Positions 25,901 to 34,322 of a DNA stretch of 49,031 bases are shown piece by piece. The notes beneath the pieces are model-generated. The model saw only the letters and a list, made by a program, of their open reading frames with translations. It did not search any database and was not told where the DNA came from. Positions within the stretch are counted from its first letter, which is position 1; each line of letters begins with the position of its first letter. This DNA comes from Haloferax larsenii JCM 13917 (GTDB taxonomy: Archaea; Halobacteriota; Halobacteria; Halobacteriales; Haloferacaceae), in the NCBI RefSeq assembly GCF_000336955.1, contig NZ_AOLI01000017.1, positions 126,819 to 175,849 of the forward strand, in the 5' to 3' direction. A program made the translations under genes and the position numbers.

Positions 25901-26673
25901 GCCTCACGAGTCTCGACGTGACCGGCTTCTACGCCCTCCTCCGGCGCGAAGTCCTCCGATTCGTCCGCCGACCCCGAAACACGTTCGTCCCGCCGTTCAT
26001 CACCAACGTGCTGTACTTCTCGGTGTTCGGCGTCATCCTCGGCGAGCGCATCGACCAGATTGCGGGCGTCCCGTACATCCTGTTTATCCTGCCCGGCCTC
26101 ATCGTGCTCGGCGCCGTCTCGAACGCCTTCGAGAACGCGTCGTTTTCCATCTTCCACGGCCGCTGGAACCGCTACATCGAAGAGGCACTCACGTCGCCGC
26201 TGTCGTACACCTCGATGGTCGGTGCGTACGTCCTCTCCAGTGCGACTCGCGGGATTCTCGTCGGCGTGCTCGTCGCTCTCATCGGCGTGTTCTTCACGGC
26301 TGTCGGGGTGGCGCAACCGTTCTATCTCGTCGCCTTCATGCTCGTCATCACGCTTCTGTTCGCGGGTCTCGGCGTCATCGGCGGTCTCTGGGCCGACGAC
26401 TTCGACGACCTGACGATGATGAACCAGTTCATCCTCCGGCCGCTGGTCTTCTTCGGCGGCGTCTTCTACTCGCTCAACGAGATTCCCGAGATGTTTCGGC
26501 AGGCGTCGCTCCTCAATCCGATGATTTACATGGTCAACGGCGTCCGCTACGGCTTCCTCGGCGTCACCGAAGTGGACCCGAACCTCTCGTTGGGAGTCCT
26601 CTCCGCACTCACGTTCGTCGTCGTCGCGGTGAACGTCGCTCTGTTCCGGCGTGGGTACGGTCTAACCGACTAA
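25897..26673 (+). CDS. ABC-2 type transporter, permease
   Basis: The 258-residue partner of the preceding ATPase has six predicted membrane helices and the ABC-2 signature region near the C terminus (FGGVFYSLNEIPEMFRQASLLNPMIYMVNGVRYG), which corresponds to the conserved motif of DrrB/NodJ-type permeases. The two genes overlap in ATGA, so translation is coupled. As a homodimer with two ATPases it would form a small exporter. Confidence 0.92.
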   Translation: MSLTSLDVTGFYALLRREVLRFVRRPRNTFVPPFITNVLYFSVFGVILGERIDQIAGVPYILFILPGLIVLGAVSNAFENASFSIFHGRWNRYIEEALTSPLSYTSMVGAYVLSSATRGILVGVLVALIGVFFTAVGVAQPFYLVAFMLVITLLFAGLGVIGGLWADDFDDLTMMNQFILRPLVFFGGVFYSLNEIPEMFRQASLLNPMIYMVNGVRYGFLGVTEVDPNLSLGVLSALTFVVVAVNVALFRRGYGLTD

Positions 26674-26793
26674 TACTGTCGCGAGATTCCTACTTTACCA
26701 CTCGGAGACCACCAGTATCCAGTTTATTTCTACAATTTTGTTTTTACAAATGACAAGTATTTTGACAGTCGGTTTGGTAGTTTGGGTCGCTGT

Positions 26794-27693
26794 ATGGTAT
26801 CCAAACCCTCCAACGCGACGACGAGGAAGACGGTATACATCCTCGCTCTCGTCGCGGCCGTCCTAGTTGGAGCATTCCTCGCCCCCATCGTTTCCGATGC
26901 GGTCGCCCCTGAACCCGACAGGGTTGCGGTCATCTCGGTCGATGGGTACATCTCCTCTAACACAGCTGACCAGCTGGAAGAGGACCTCGAAGAAGTGCGA
27001 GAGAACGAATCCATCAAGGCCGTCGTCCTAAAGGTCGACAGTCCTGGTGGCTCAGCATCCGCCTCTGAGCGGATGTACCTCGCGGTGAACCGGACTGCAA
27101 AGGAGATGCCGGTCGTCTCCAGCGTCCAAGGAATGGGCGCGTCCGGTGCGTACTACACGATGCTGCCGTCGGAGCACATCTACGCGACCCCATCGTCCAT
27201 GGTCGGGAGCGTCGGTGTCCGCGGGTCGAAACCAATGCCATCTGGCGGGAACGAGATTCGAACGGGCCCGGACAAGGCATCCACGACGATGGACCAGCGT
27301 GAGGCTCAAATCGAGACGCTCAAGCGAGGCTTCGTCGGCAGTGTGATGAAACACCGCAGCGACGAACTCACGATGTCTCGCCAGGAAGTCGCCTACGCGA
27401 AGGTCTACACTGGTGCTCGCGCGTCCCAGAACGGGTACGTCGACGACATCGGCACGCTGCAGAAGGCCATCGACCACGCGGCCAACGAAGCTGGTCTCGA
27501 CAGCTACGAAGTCGTCGAGAAGGAGCCAGCAAACCGCTTCGGAATCTTCCTGTTCAGTGAGCGGAACGGCAACGCGACCGTTGTCGTCGAGAAGAGTCCC
27601 GTCGGATACGATGGCGTTCGAACGTCGGAGTTCCTGATGGTGTACGGTCAGGTTCAGTACGAAGATGAGGTGATTGGAAATGTCTCAGCGTAA
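26794..27693 (+). CDS. sppA: Signal peptide peptidase SppA, S49 family
   Basis: The 299-residue serine protease degrades cleaved signal peptides in the membrane. One N-terminal membrane helix (about 13-36) is followed by the ClpP-like core: KVDSPGGS (80-87) and the nucleophile Ser117 in GMGASGAYY. By alignment with short SppA enzymes the general base is probably Lys161 in TGPDKAS; this is inferred from spacing. The ATG at 26794 is chosen over a TTG four codons upstream. A TATA-like TATTTTGAC (about 26758-26766) lies roughly 28-36 bases upstream. It overlaps the next gene by 14 bases. Confidence 0.92.
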   Translation: MVSKPSNATTRKTVYILALVAAVLVGAFLAPIVSDAVAPEPDRVAVISVDGYISSNTADQLEEDLEEVRENESIKAVVLKVDSPGGSASASERMYLAVNRTAKEMPVVSSVQGMGASGAYYTMLPSEHIYATPSSMVGSVGVRGSKPMPSGGNEIRTGPDKASTTMDQREAQIETLKRGFVGSVMKHRSDELTMSRQEVAYAKVYTGARASQNGYVDDIGTLQKAIDHAANEAGLDSYEVVEKEPANRFGIFLFSERNGNATVVVEKSPVGYDGVRTSEFLMVYGQVQYEDEVIGNVSA

Positions 27694-28672
27694 CCTCCTC
27701 GGCGGTGTGGCCGTCTTCGTGGTTGTCGTCGCCCTCATCGTGGTCGGCGCAGCCATCGTGCCGTACGCACAGGCGTTCACGAGTAGCGAACAGACGAATA
27801 CGACTAACGTTGCGAAACAGCAGTACGACGCGAGCGAACTCGTCGTCACGCCCGCGCCCGACGCCGGGACGGTGAAGATGGACGCCAACACGGAGTCTAA
27901 GACGGTCGTCATCGACGTCGCTCACGAAAACGACGTGAGTGAGAAGGGCATCCAACCCCTCGTCGATGCGCTCGTCGCCAACGGACACAACGTGAAGTAT
28001 CTGACCCGCGACGACGCGCGGCAGAACTTCAACTCCACGCTCCGTAAGGCCGACGCGTTCGTGGTCGTCAACCCCGAACGGACCTACAAGACCAAGCAGC
28101 TCGACGCGCTTCGGAAGTTCGAAGACGCCGGCGGCCGAGTCGCCCTTATCGGTGACCCGCAGTCCGCACAGGGCATGAGCCTCTTTGGTCTCTTCGCACC
28201 CATGCCGCGCGGTGGGTCCGGCGGTGACGCTGGACTGACCTCCGATTACGGTATCACGTTCGGGTCGTCGTCGCTGTACAACATGCACGACTACTACCTG
28301 AACCACCAGAACGTCTACGCCACGCCGCAGAGCAACAGCTCGCTGACGGAAGGCGTCGACAAGGTCGTCTTCCGCGACGCTGCACCGGTCTCCCTCTCGT
28401 CTGACGCCGGTTCGGCTGTCCTCGCCACGGGCGACCAGACGAGAATCGAGACTTCGCGTCAGTCGGGGCCGTTCACCGTCGCCGTGCAGGGTGACAACGT
28501 CGTCGCCATCGGTGACTCCGACTTCATGTCCACCCAATCGGCCTACGAGGCCGACAACGAGGTCCTCGTCGGCAACCTCGCCGACTTCCTCGTCACTGGT
28601 GACAAGACCGAAGGCGCTCCGGAACCGGTCTCGACCGGCCAGAACTCCGGTCCGCCGCGCGCCCCCGCGTAA
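27680..28672 (+). CDS. Membrane-anchored DUF4350-like protein
   Basis: The 330-residue protein has one N-terminal membrane helix (about 6-30) and an extracellular or periplasm-side domain with a GATase-like Rossmann pattern: a strand VVIDVAHEN, later ADAFVVVNPERTY, GGRVALIGDP and, near the end, VVAIGDSDFMSTQSAYEADNE, the layout of DUF4350/GldG-like domains. The C terminus is Pro/Gly-rich and disordered. The start lies inside the end of sppA, so the two are translationally coupled and probably act together at the membrane surface. Catalysis is not apparent. Confidence 0.78.
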   Translation: MSQRNLLGGVAVFVVVVALIVVGAAIVPYAQAFTSSEQTNTTNVAKQQYDASELVVTPAPDAGTVKMDANTESKTVVIDVAHENDVSEKGIQPLVDALVANGHNVKYLTRDDARQNFNSTLRKADAFVVVNPERTYKTKQLDALRKFEDAGGRVALIGDPQSAQGMSLFGLFAPMPRGGSGGDAGLTSDYGITFGSSSLYNMHDYYLNHQNVYATPQSNSSLTEGVDKVVFRDAAPVSLSSDAGSAVLATGDQTRIETSRQSGPFTVAVQGDNVVAIGDSDFMSTQSAYEADNEVLVGNLADFLVTGDKTEGAPEPVSTGQNSGPPRAPA

Positions 28673-28765
28673 GCTCGCTCTCTGAACACGCGCAGCCATC
28701 ATTTTTCATTTTCTCGACCGCAGAGCGGACGCTCACGTCGGACGCTGCGACGTAGGGACAGCATC

Positions 28766-30682
28766 TCACTCCTCGTCGCCGCCGTCTGTCGTCGCCGCTG
28801 ATTCGAATCCGTCGCTCGCCTTGAGACGGTCGACGAGGCGGTCGAGCGCCTCGGGCGGAATCGCCTCCACGTCACCCGATTGGACGCCCCAGAGCGTCGC
28901 GTACAGCCCGCCTCGTGCGACCAGTTCGTCGTGCGTGCCGGATTCGACGACTCGCCCGTCGTCGAGGACGACGATGCGGTCGGCGTGTCGAATCGTCGAG
29001 AGGCGGTGGGCGATGACGAGCGTCGTTCGCCCTGCGGTCAATCGGTCGAGCGCGCGCTGAATGAGTAGCTCAGTCTCGGTGTCGACGGCGCTCGTCGCCT
29101 CGTCGAGGACGAGAATCCGCGGGTCCTGAAGCATCGCGCGGGCGATAGACAGACGCTGGCGCTGGCCGCCCGAGAGTTTCACGCCGCGCTCGCCGATTCG
29201 GGTGTCGTAGCCGTTCGGAAGCCGCGAGACGAAGTCGTGGGCTTCGGCCGCTGTCGCGGCCGCGACCATCTTGGACTCGCTCGTAGCGTCGAACGTCCCG
29301 TACAGGAGGTTCTCGCGGACCGTCCCGTCGAAAAGATACACGTCTTGGCTGACGTAGCCCACTGCCGACCTGAGGTCCCGTATCGGGATGGTCCGAACGT
29401 CGCGTCTATCGACTCGGACCGCACCGTCTGTCACCTCGTACAAGCGCAAGAGGAGTTTTGCGGCGGTCGACTTTCCCGCGCCGGTGGGGCCGACGAGTGC
29501 GACTGTCTCACCGGGTGCGGCCGCGAACGACACGTCTTCGAGCACCTCGCGTCCGTCGGCGTAGGCGAACGAGACGCGGTCGAATTCGATGTGCCCTTCG
29601 ATGTGGTCGAGAGCCGCGGCGTCGGGGTCGTCGGCGACGACGACCTCGCGGTCTGCGAGGTCGAAGATTCGCTCACCCGACGCACGGGCGTTCTCGTAGG
29701 CGTTGACGATTCGCCCGGCTCCCGAGAGGGGGTCGATGAATCGCTGGGTCATAAAGAGGAACGTGACGAACTCGCCGACGAGGAGGTCACCGGTAAAAGG
29801 CGCTGGCGGGCCGAAGATGAGCCAGACGCCGCCGATTGCGAAGGTGGCTGCAAAGGCGACGCCCGCGAGGAGTTCCATCGACGGCTGGTAGAGGTAGTCG
29901 AGTCTGACCACGGCGAGCGCGCGCTCGTAGTAGTCCATCGACGCCTCGGCGACGCGTTCGGTCTCGTAGGGTTCGGTGGTCGAGGCTTTGATGACCTCGA
30001 TTCCGGCGACGTTGTTCTCGATGCGGGTGTTGAGCGCGCCGACGCTCTCGCGGAGCGACCGGTACATCGGCCGAATCGTCTGCATGAACCAGACGGTGAA
30101 GACGGCGAGAAGCGGGACGGCCACGAGCGTCACCACTGCGAGTTGGGCGTTCAGGTAGAACAGCACGCCCGCGATACCGACAACCGCAACCACGAGTTGC
30201 AGGCCGCCGGAGAGCGTGCTGTCGAGGAACGTCCGGAGGTTGCGCACGTCGCTGTTGAGAATCGACAGGAGTTCGCCGGTCTGCTTGTCGTCGAAGAACG
30301 CCATGTCGAGCCGCTGGAGCGCGTCGTAGGTGTCGACGCGAACGGCGTGCTGGACGCGATTCGAGTAGACTGCGAGGCCGAGGCCCTGCACCCACGAGAG
30401 GCCGACACCGGCGGCAAACGCCCCGATGACGAGCCAAAAACTCAGCCAGAACTGCCCGGCGACAGTCGATGGAATCCACTCTCCCGGAACGAACGGGAGT
30501 CGATACGGCGCGTTCTGGAAGAACACCGCGTCGATGGCGACGCCCAGCACCAGTGCCGGAACGACGCCGACCAGCCGACCGAAGACGCTCGCTATCAGCC
30601 CGGCGACGAACCACGGGAGGTTTTCCCGACCGTATTCCCTGAACAGACGGACCATCGGGTCGCGTCCGGATTGGTGGCTCAC
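28766..30682 (-). CDS. Fused ABC exporter (membrane and ATPase domains)
   Basis: A 638-residue half transporter of the MsbA/MDR type. Six membrane helices occupy about residues 12-320, followed by a nucleotide-binding domain with Walker A GPTGAGKST, Q loop SQDVYLFDG, signature LSGGQRQRLSIARA, Walker B ILVLDEATSAVD and the H-loop IAHRLST. It should work as a homodimer and export lipids or hydrophobic compounds. The C-terminal 40 residues form an acidic tail. It is divergent from a lipoprotein gene. Confidence 0.94.
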   Translation of the reverse strand: MSHQSGRDPMVRLFREYGRENLPWFVAGLIASVFGRLVGVVPALVLGVAIDAVFFQNAPYRLPFVPGEWIPSTVAGQFWLSFWLVIGAFAAGVGLSWVQGLGLAVYSNRVQHAVRVDTYDALQRLDMAFFDDKQTGELLSILNSDVRNLRTFLDSTLSGGLQLVVAVVGIAGVLFYLNAQLAVVTLVAVPLLAVFTVWFMQTIRPMYRSLRESVGALNTRIENNVAGIEVIKASTTEPYETERVAEASMDYYERALAVVRLDYLYQPSMELLAGVAFAATFAIGGVWLIFGPPAPFTGDLLVGEFVTFLFMTQRFIDPLSGAGRIVNAYENARASGERIFDLADREVVVADDPDAAALDHIEGHIEFDRVSFAYADGREVLEDVSFAAAPGETVALVGPTGAGKSTAAKLLLRLYEVTDGAVRVDRRDVRTIPIRDLRSAVGYVSQDVYLFDGTVRENLLYGTFDATSESKMVAAATAAEAHDFVSRLPNGYDTRIGERGVKLSGGQRQRLSIARAMLQDPRILVLDEATSAVDTETELLIQRALDRLTAGRTTLVIAHRLSTIRHADRIVVLDDGRVVESGTHDELVARGGLYATLWGVQSGDVEAIPPEALDRLVDRLKASDGFESAATTDGGDEE

Positions 30683-30796
30683 TTACTGGAGGTTAGCGTC
30701 CAGCAGATATGACGTGCGCGGTGGGGGTTCTCTACGCCCACTTTGCAACGATATAACTCCACAATCGATTTCACACCGCCCTCAAGAACGGATGTA

Positions 30797-31276
30797 ATGA
30801 ACCGCCGGTCCCTCCTCGCTTCGATTGGCGCGACGACCACGGCACTCACTGCAGGGTGCATCTCGTCGCTCGAAGAGACGCTCGGCCCCTCGGTTCGTCT
30901 CGGGTGGTTCGGCGTCCACAACATCGACACCGAACCCCACGAGTTCGACCTGCTGGTGATTCGAGACGGAACAGAAGTCCACTACTCGTCTCACGACGTT
31001 CGGGGGCGAACAGGCAGTTTCAACGACGGCGCAGTCGCGGATTGCGATTGGGGCGACGTCCCCGGCGATTACGAGGTGGCCGTTCGTGTCGACGACGGAG
31101 ATTGGAACGAACGGTCAGTCACGTCGCGCGACGCGGACTGCGTCGTCGCGAACGCCCAGTATCTCGACGACTCCGAGCCCTCGAAATACCGCGACGGACA
31201 CAGCCTCACGATTTCCGTCATCGAGGAGTGCAATCCCGACCACTACGACCGGATGTGTTCCTTCGTGACTCGATAG
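30797..31276 (+). CDS. Small Tat-type lipoprotein with four extra cysteines
   Basis: The 159-residue protein begins MNRRSLLASIG, a twin-arginine signal, and has a lipobox ALTAGC (Cys21). The mature part is a beta-rich domain with four cysteines (in ADCDWGD, DADCVVA, EECNPD and RMCSFV) that could form two disulfides. The gene is divergent from the ABC exporter with 114 bases between starts. A TATA-like GATATAAC lies about 40-48 bases upstream of the ATG. Function unknown. Confidence 0.78.
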   Translation: MNRRSLLASIGATTTALTAGCISSLEETLGPSVRLGWFGVHNIDTEPHEFDLLVIRDGTEVHYSSHDVRGRTGSFNDGAVADCDWGDVPGDYEVAVRVDDGDWNERSVTSRDADCVVANAQYLDDSEPSKYRDGHSLTISVIEECNPDHYDRMCSFVTR

Positions 31277-31340
31277 CCGGGGTACTACTCTCGCCGCCAT
31301 GAGTGGACAGTCCTAAGACGCTCTCGGGCGGACTCCGTCT

Positions 31341-31937
31341 ATGCGCCAATTCATCGTCCTCGGCCACGACGCCCCGACGACGCCCGACTTCTCGCTCGAC
31401 GACATCGCGGGCGGTGCGGGTCGCCTCGACGTGCTCTGTCGCTGTGTCAACTCCGCGTTCTTCCTCTCGCACGCGATTCGCGAGGACGTGCGCGTCCACC
31501 TCGTCCTCGGCGACGAGTACACCGTCCGCTTCGAAGGCTCCGAGTTGCGGCGGCTCAACCCCGACGAGCGCTCGACGGCCGCCCTGATTCGCAAGGCGCT
31601 GGAGAAACGCGACGAAGCGATTGGCCACATGCCCGCGGAGTCGTCGCCGGGGGTCTCGATTCGCCGGATGGGCTTCGAGACCACGCTGGAGGACGCCGCG
31701 CGCGACGCGACCGTGGTGGAGTTGCACGAAGACGGCGACCCGGTCGTGGATGTCGAACCCCCGGAGAATCCGCTGTTCGTGCTCTCGGACCACAACGACT
31801 TCACCGAGGCTGAGGCCGAGTTGTTGACCGAGGCGTCGGACCAGCGGGTTCGACTCGGCCCCGAGGTGCTGCACGCCGACCACTCGATTACGGTGGCGCA
31901 CAACTACCTCGACACGGCGGGCTATTCGCAGTACTGA
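31341..31937 (+). CDS. trmY: tRNA (pseudouridine54-N1)-methyltransferase TrmY
   Basis: The 198-residue SPOUT methyltransferase turns pseudouridine 54 of archaeal tRNAs into N1-methylpseudouridine, the archaeal stand-in for ribothymidine. The N-terminal [21 protein letters not shown], the [17 protein letters not shown] block and the C-terminal knot region with [12 protein letters not shown] and [14 protein letters not shown] match the family closely. The substrate base is made by Pus10, also in this window. Confidence 0.95.
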   Translation: MRQFIVLGHDAPTTPDFSLDDIAGGAGRLDVLCRCVNSAFFLSHAIREDVRVHLVLGDEYTVRFEGSELRRLNPDERSTAALIRKALEKRDEAIGHMPAESSPGVSIRRMGFETTLEDAARDATVVELHEDGDPVVDVEPPENPLFVLSDHNDFTEAEAELLTEASDQRVRLGPEVLHADHSITVAHNYLDTAGYSQY

Positions 31938-31958
31938 GTCGTATGCTACACGGTCTGT

Positions 31959-31980
31959 CAGTTGTAGCTAATCACAACTG
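31959..31980. terminator. Inverted repeat between trmY and tRNA-Pro
   Basis: Arms CAGTTGT (31959-31965) and ACAACTG (31974-31980) pair perfectly around eight bases. It lies 22 bases after the trmY stop and directly before the TATA-like box of the tRNA, so it could end the trmY message or mark a regulatory site. Confidence 0.45.
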
Positions 31981-31986
31981 TTAAAG
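31981..31986 (+). promoter_or_regulatory. TATA-like box of tRNA-Pro
   Basis: The sequence TTAAAG lies 26-31 bases before the first base of the tRNA, the normal archaeal promoter spacing. Confidence 0.5.
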
Positions 31987-32011
31987 CCGACCGTGGCTTG
32001 CGTCAGAATGC

Positions 32012-32084
32012 GGGCCGGTGGGGTAGCTTGGTATCCTTCGGCCTTCGGGTGGCCGTAACCTCAGTTCGAATCTGAGCCGGCCCA
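32012..32084 (+). tRNA. tRNA-Pro, anticodon CGG
   Basis: All cloverleaf arms can be drawn. The acceptor arms GGGCCGG and CCGGCCC pair fully, with A73 as discriminator. The anticodon stem CGGCC/GGCCG encloses the loop TTCGGGT, giving anticodon CGG (proline codon CCG). The T arm is CTCAG-TTCGAAT-CTGAG. There is no intron and no encoded CCA. Confidence 0.95.
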
Positions 32085-32437
32085 TATTCTCCCCACCTCT
32101 CACAGACCACGAGCGACAGCGAGTGGTCCGAGAGGTGGTGGAGATCTCACCCGGTGAAGATTCGAATCAGGGAACGAACGAAGTGAGTGACCGTGGTTCA
32201 CGCGAGCATAGCGAGCGTGAAGATGCGAGACGGAGTCTCGCTGGATTCGAACCTGAGCCGTTCCTGCGACCGGAGTGAGCGGGTGCTTGTGACGAGCGAA
32301 GCGAGTCACAGTGGCCCATTTCCACCCCACCTGTCGTAGCGTCGTTTCGTCGCCAAATTCCCCGAAATAGACGCTGGAAACCACCGCTGCTCTCGACAAG
32401 ATACTCCAGAATTCTCTCGTCTCAAATCGTCATCCAG
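32085..32437. repeat. Palindrome-rich region with split copies of the tRNA-Pro 3' end
   Basis: No gene is seen in this 353-base gap. It contains at least four inverted repeats: GACCAC/GTGGTC (32105-32128), TCACGC/GCGTGA (32198-32220), GCGAGAC/GTCTCGC (32225-32241) and GTGAC/GTCAC (32289-32309); most loops carry a GAGCGA..GCGAG core. A sequence at 32245-32260 repeats the T arm of the tRNA (14 of 16 bases) and 32313-32332 repeats its 3' end and flank (17 of 20 bases), the two parts being separated by about 50 bases of palindromic sequence. A further TTCGAATC lies at 32161. Such repeats suggest an old attachment site. Confidence 0.6.
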
Positions 32438-32737
32438 TCACCCGATAACAGATTCCGGAGTGATGAGCGTGGCACCAAGAAATCCGGCCAGTAAGAGCAT
32501 TGTTGTGAGGCGAAGCACACCAGCCGTCTTCCGTCGGTGTTTTGGAAGGGATTCAGCCACCCCCGACAAGGTGAACCCGGCGACCAGGACGAGTAGCCAA
32601 CTGCTCGATGTGGAATTCCGGGGCAGACTGAAATACAGGTACGTGAGCAAGAAGACGACTGCTCCGGAGAACTGAATGAGCGCATTTGGACGGCCGGAGG
32701 GTTCACTGAACAAAACGTCAGTGATTATGGAGGGCAT
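32438..32737 (-). CDS. Three-helix membrane protein, orphan
   Basis: The 99-residue product starts MPSIITDVLFSEPSG and has three predicted membrane helices (about 20-40, 45-62 and 77-95). No family is recognised. A Met 29 codons upstream is possible, but a TATA-like CTATTTATG (about 32762-32770) lies 25-33 bases before the ATG at 32737, which supports the shorter form. Codon use is visibly less G+C-rich than in flanking core genes, which suggests acquisition. Confidence 0.6.
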   Translation of the reverse strand: MPSIITDVLFSEPSGRPNALIQFSGAVVFLLTYLYFSLPRNSTSSSWLLVLVAGFTLSGVAESLPKHRRKTAGVLRLTTMLLLAGFLGATLITPESVIG

Positions 32738-32761
32738 CAAACAGGTACTCAAATTCGAGGC

Positions 32762-32770
32762 ATAAATAGT
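32762..32770 (-). promoter_or_regulatory. TATA-like box for the orphan membrane protein
   Basis: The minus-strand sequence CTATTTATG ends 24 bases before the proposed ATG at 32737, the spacing of a leaderless haloarchaeal promoter. Confidence 0.45.
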
Positions 32771-32891
32771 AGGTGTGTTGACTTCTTCTTCACCACAGGA
32801 CTCGACAGTTGCAACAGTGTACATCCACTTTTCTCCACGATGAAATGACGGCTACCAATAAGATTATGACACTCATTTCACACCTTTTCGT

Positions 32892-33602
32892 ATGGATAGG
32901 CGGTCTCTGATTAAGGCTCTCCCACTCGGTTTGATTTCACTTTTGTCTGGGTGTAGTGGGCATCCGCTTCCGCCCCCACGAGGGACGGTAATTGGTCGAA
33001 CCGTCGTTGGTCAGCGTGAGGGGCGCAGCGTTCGCATCGGGAGTGTGAACCAGAGTCCCCGAAGCAACTCGGATAGTCCAGAAACGACCGGCGCACCTAT
33101 CGGATTCGTTCTGAACGATTCGACGTACGAGGACGTGTCTGAGGCGTACGACGACGTGAGATGCTACGTTTCGATTCGCCACGAAGGGTACGATGGACTC
33201 CGAAACGCTCCCGCAACGAGCGACGTCATCCACTACGCTACTGACAGAACGCTGTTCAACGCGGCCCAATTTGGCGACTTTGTCGTCATCACGACAGGCC
33301 TCGATAATTCACTCACGGGATTCCATCGTATCGTCAGAAGCGGCCGGGTCGTTCGCAAACCTACACAAGTGAGTGACACTGACGCCGATGTTGCCTCCGA
33401 GTATCCGGGGTACATCGTCTTGAGCCACAACTTCGAGAGTGGCGCTTCACGAAAACGATATCCGGCGACTCGAAACGTGTACTCGAACGTCGAACGCGGC
33501 CAGACGAGTACATTCGGACTCCAGCGCGAGTCGACCCCCTCTGGAACACACTACCTCTATCTGGACGCTCTCGACCCATCTCGGTCGTGGACCATCTTAT
33601 AG
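32892..33602 (+). CDS. Tat-type lipoprotein, orphan
   Basis: The 236-residue protein starts MDRRSLIKALPLGLISLLSGCSG, with a twin-arginine motif and a lipobox (LLSGC, Cys21). The mature part is rich in Ser, Arg and Tyr and looks beta-rich, without a domain that I can name. The G+C content of third positions is lower than in neighbouring core genes. It lies between two small membrane-protein genes in the accessory-looking segment after the tRNA. Confidence 0.68.
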   Translation: MDRRSLIKALPLGLISLLSGCSGHPLPPPRGTVIGRTVVGQREGRSVRIGSVNQSPRSNSDSPETTGAPIGFVLNDSTYEDVSEAYDDVRCYVSIRHEGYDGLRNAPATSDVIHYATDRTLFNAAQFGDFVVITTGLDNSLTGFHRIVRSGRVVRKPTQVSDTDADVASEYPGYIVLSHNFESGASRKRYPATRNVYSNVERGQTSTFGLQRESTPSGTHYLYLDALDPSRSWTIL

Positions 33603-33607
33603 CTCGA

Positions 33608-33615
33608 TTTATTTT
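33608..33615 (+). promoter_or_regulatory. TATA-like box of the four-helix protein gene
   Basis: TTTATTTT lies 23-30 bases upstream of the GTG at 33638 and immediately after the lipoprotein stop codon, which favours GTG over an upstream ATG that overlaps the lipoprotein gene. Confidence 0.45.
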
Positions 33616-33637
33616 CTCGCCTCCACACTCCCGAGTC

Positions 33638-34147
33638 GTGAACACGAACGAGCGAACCGTCTCTCGTTTTTTCGTCCTCCTCGGCGCAGTCGTCGCAGCC
33701 GTGTTGCTCCTGCGAGTCTACTATCTGCTCATCGACCACCTCGGACACGAGGGCATCGTGGACAACGTGCTCTCGCTGCAAGTCCAGTTCATCGTCGCCG
33801 CGGCCGTGTCTATCGTCCTGTCGCAACTGCTTCGCATCTCTCGTTTCGTCGCCGACCAACTCGAACACAGAACGAGGCTCGTCACGGAGCCGAACGAGAA
33901 AGTGTTCTACGCCGGATTCGTGCTCGTGTTCTGTCTGTTCCAACTCGTCGGGGCGATACAGGCGATATTCCGCCCGGCCGTGTACACCATCGTTCTCGAA
34001 TCCCTCTTCGATTGGTCGCTCAACGTCGAACTACGGCCGAACAACACGGTCGTGCTCGGAATCCTGTCGAGTCTCTCTATCGGTGCGTATTCACTGTTCA
34101 TGGACTGCTGGGCGTTGCTTTGGAGTGGCGAGTTGGACGACTTCTAG
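33638..34147 (+). CDS. Four-helix membrane protein of unknown function
   Basis: The 169-residue protein has four predicted membrane helices (about 12-33, 45-65, 85-107 and 137-158) with an amphipathic, charged section between helices 2 and 3. The start is taken as the GTG at 33638 because of the TATA-like box 23-30 bases upstream; an ATG at 33587 would overlap the previous gene by 16 bases. No family is recognised. Confidence 0.62.
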   Translation: MNTNERTVSRFFVLLGAVVAAVLLLRVYYLLIDHLGHEGIVDNVLSLQVQFIVAAAVSIVLSQLLRISRFVADQLEHRTRLVTEPNEKVFYAGFVLVFCLFQLVGAIQAIFRPAVYTIVLESLFDWSLNVELRPNNTVVLGILSSLSIGAYSLFMDCWALLWSGELDDF

Positions 34148-34322
34148 ACGCACGCGTGCCGACGCAGCCCTCGATAACGACTGACTGACCGCCTCCGTGG
34201 GCACAAGAGCTATGGGTTGCCCTCGGTTGCACCTCGTATAGCATGCCCCTTCGGAACTCACATGCGCTCCGGGTCCACCACGCAGCCGAGTGGTGCGACG
34301 ACGAGCGCTCGGCGGTGAGACG

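Noticed and set aside
32085-32332. Second tRNA gene or CRISPR-like array
   Set aside because: Only the T arm and the 3' end are present and they are split; the repeats differ in length and spacing, unlike a CRISPR array.
33439-34188. Plus-strand frame (249 codons) overlapping the lipoprotein and four-helix genes
   Set aside because: It runs in another frame through both genes, is Arg/Ser-rich without domain, and lacks a suitable start.
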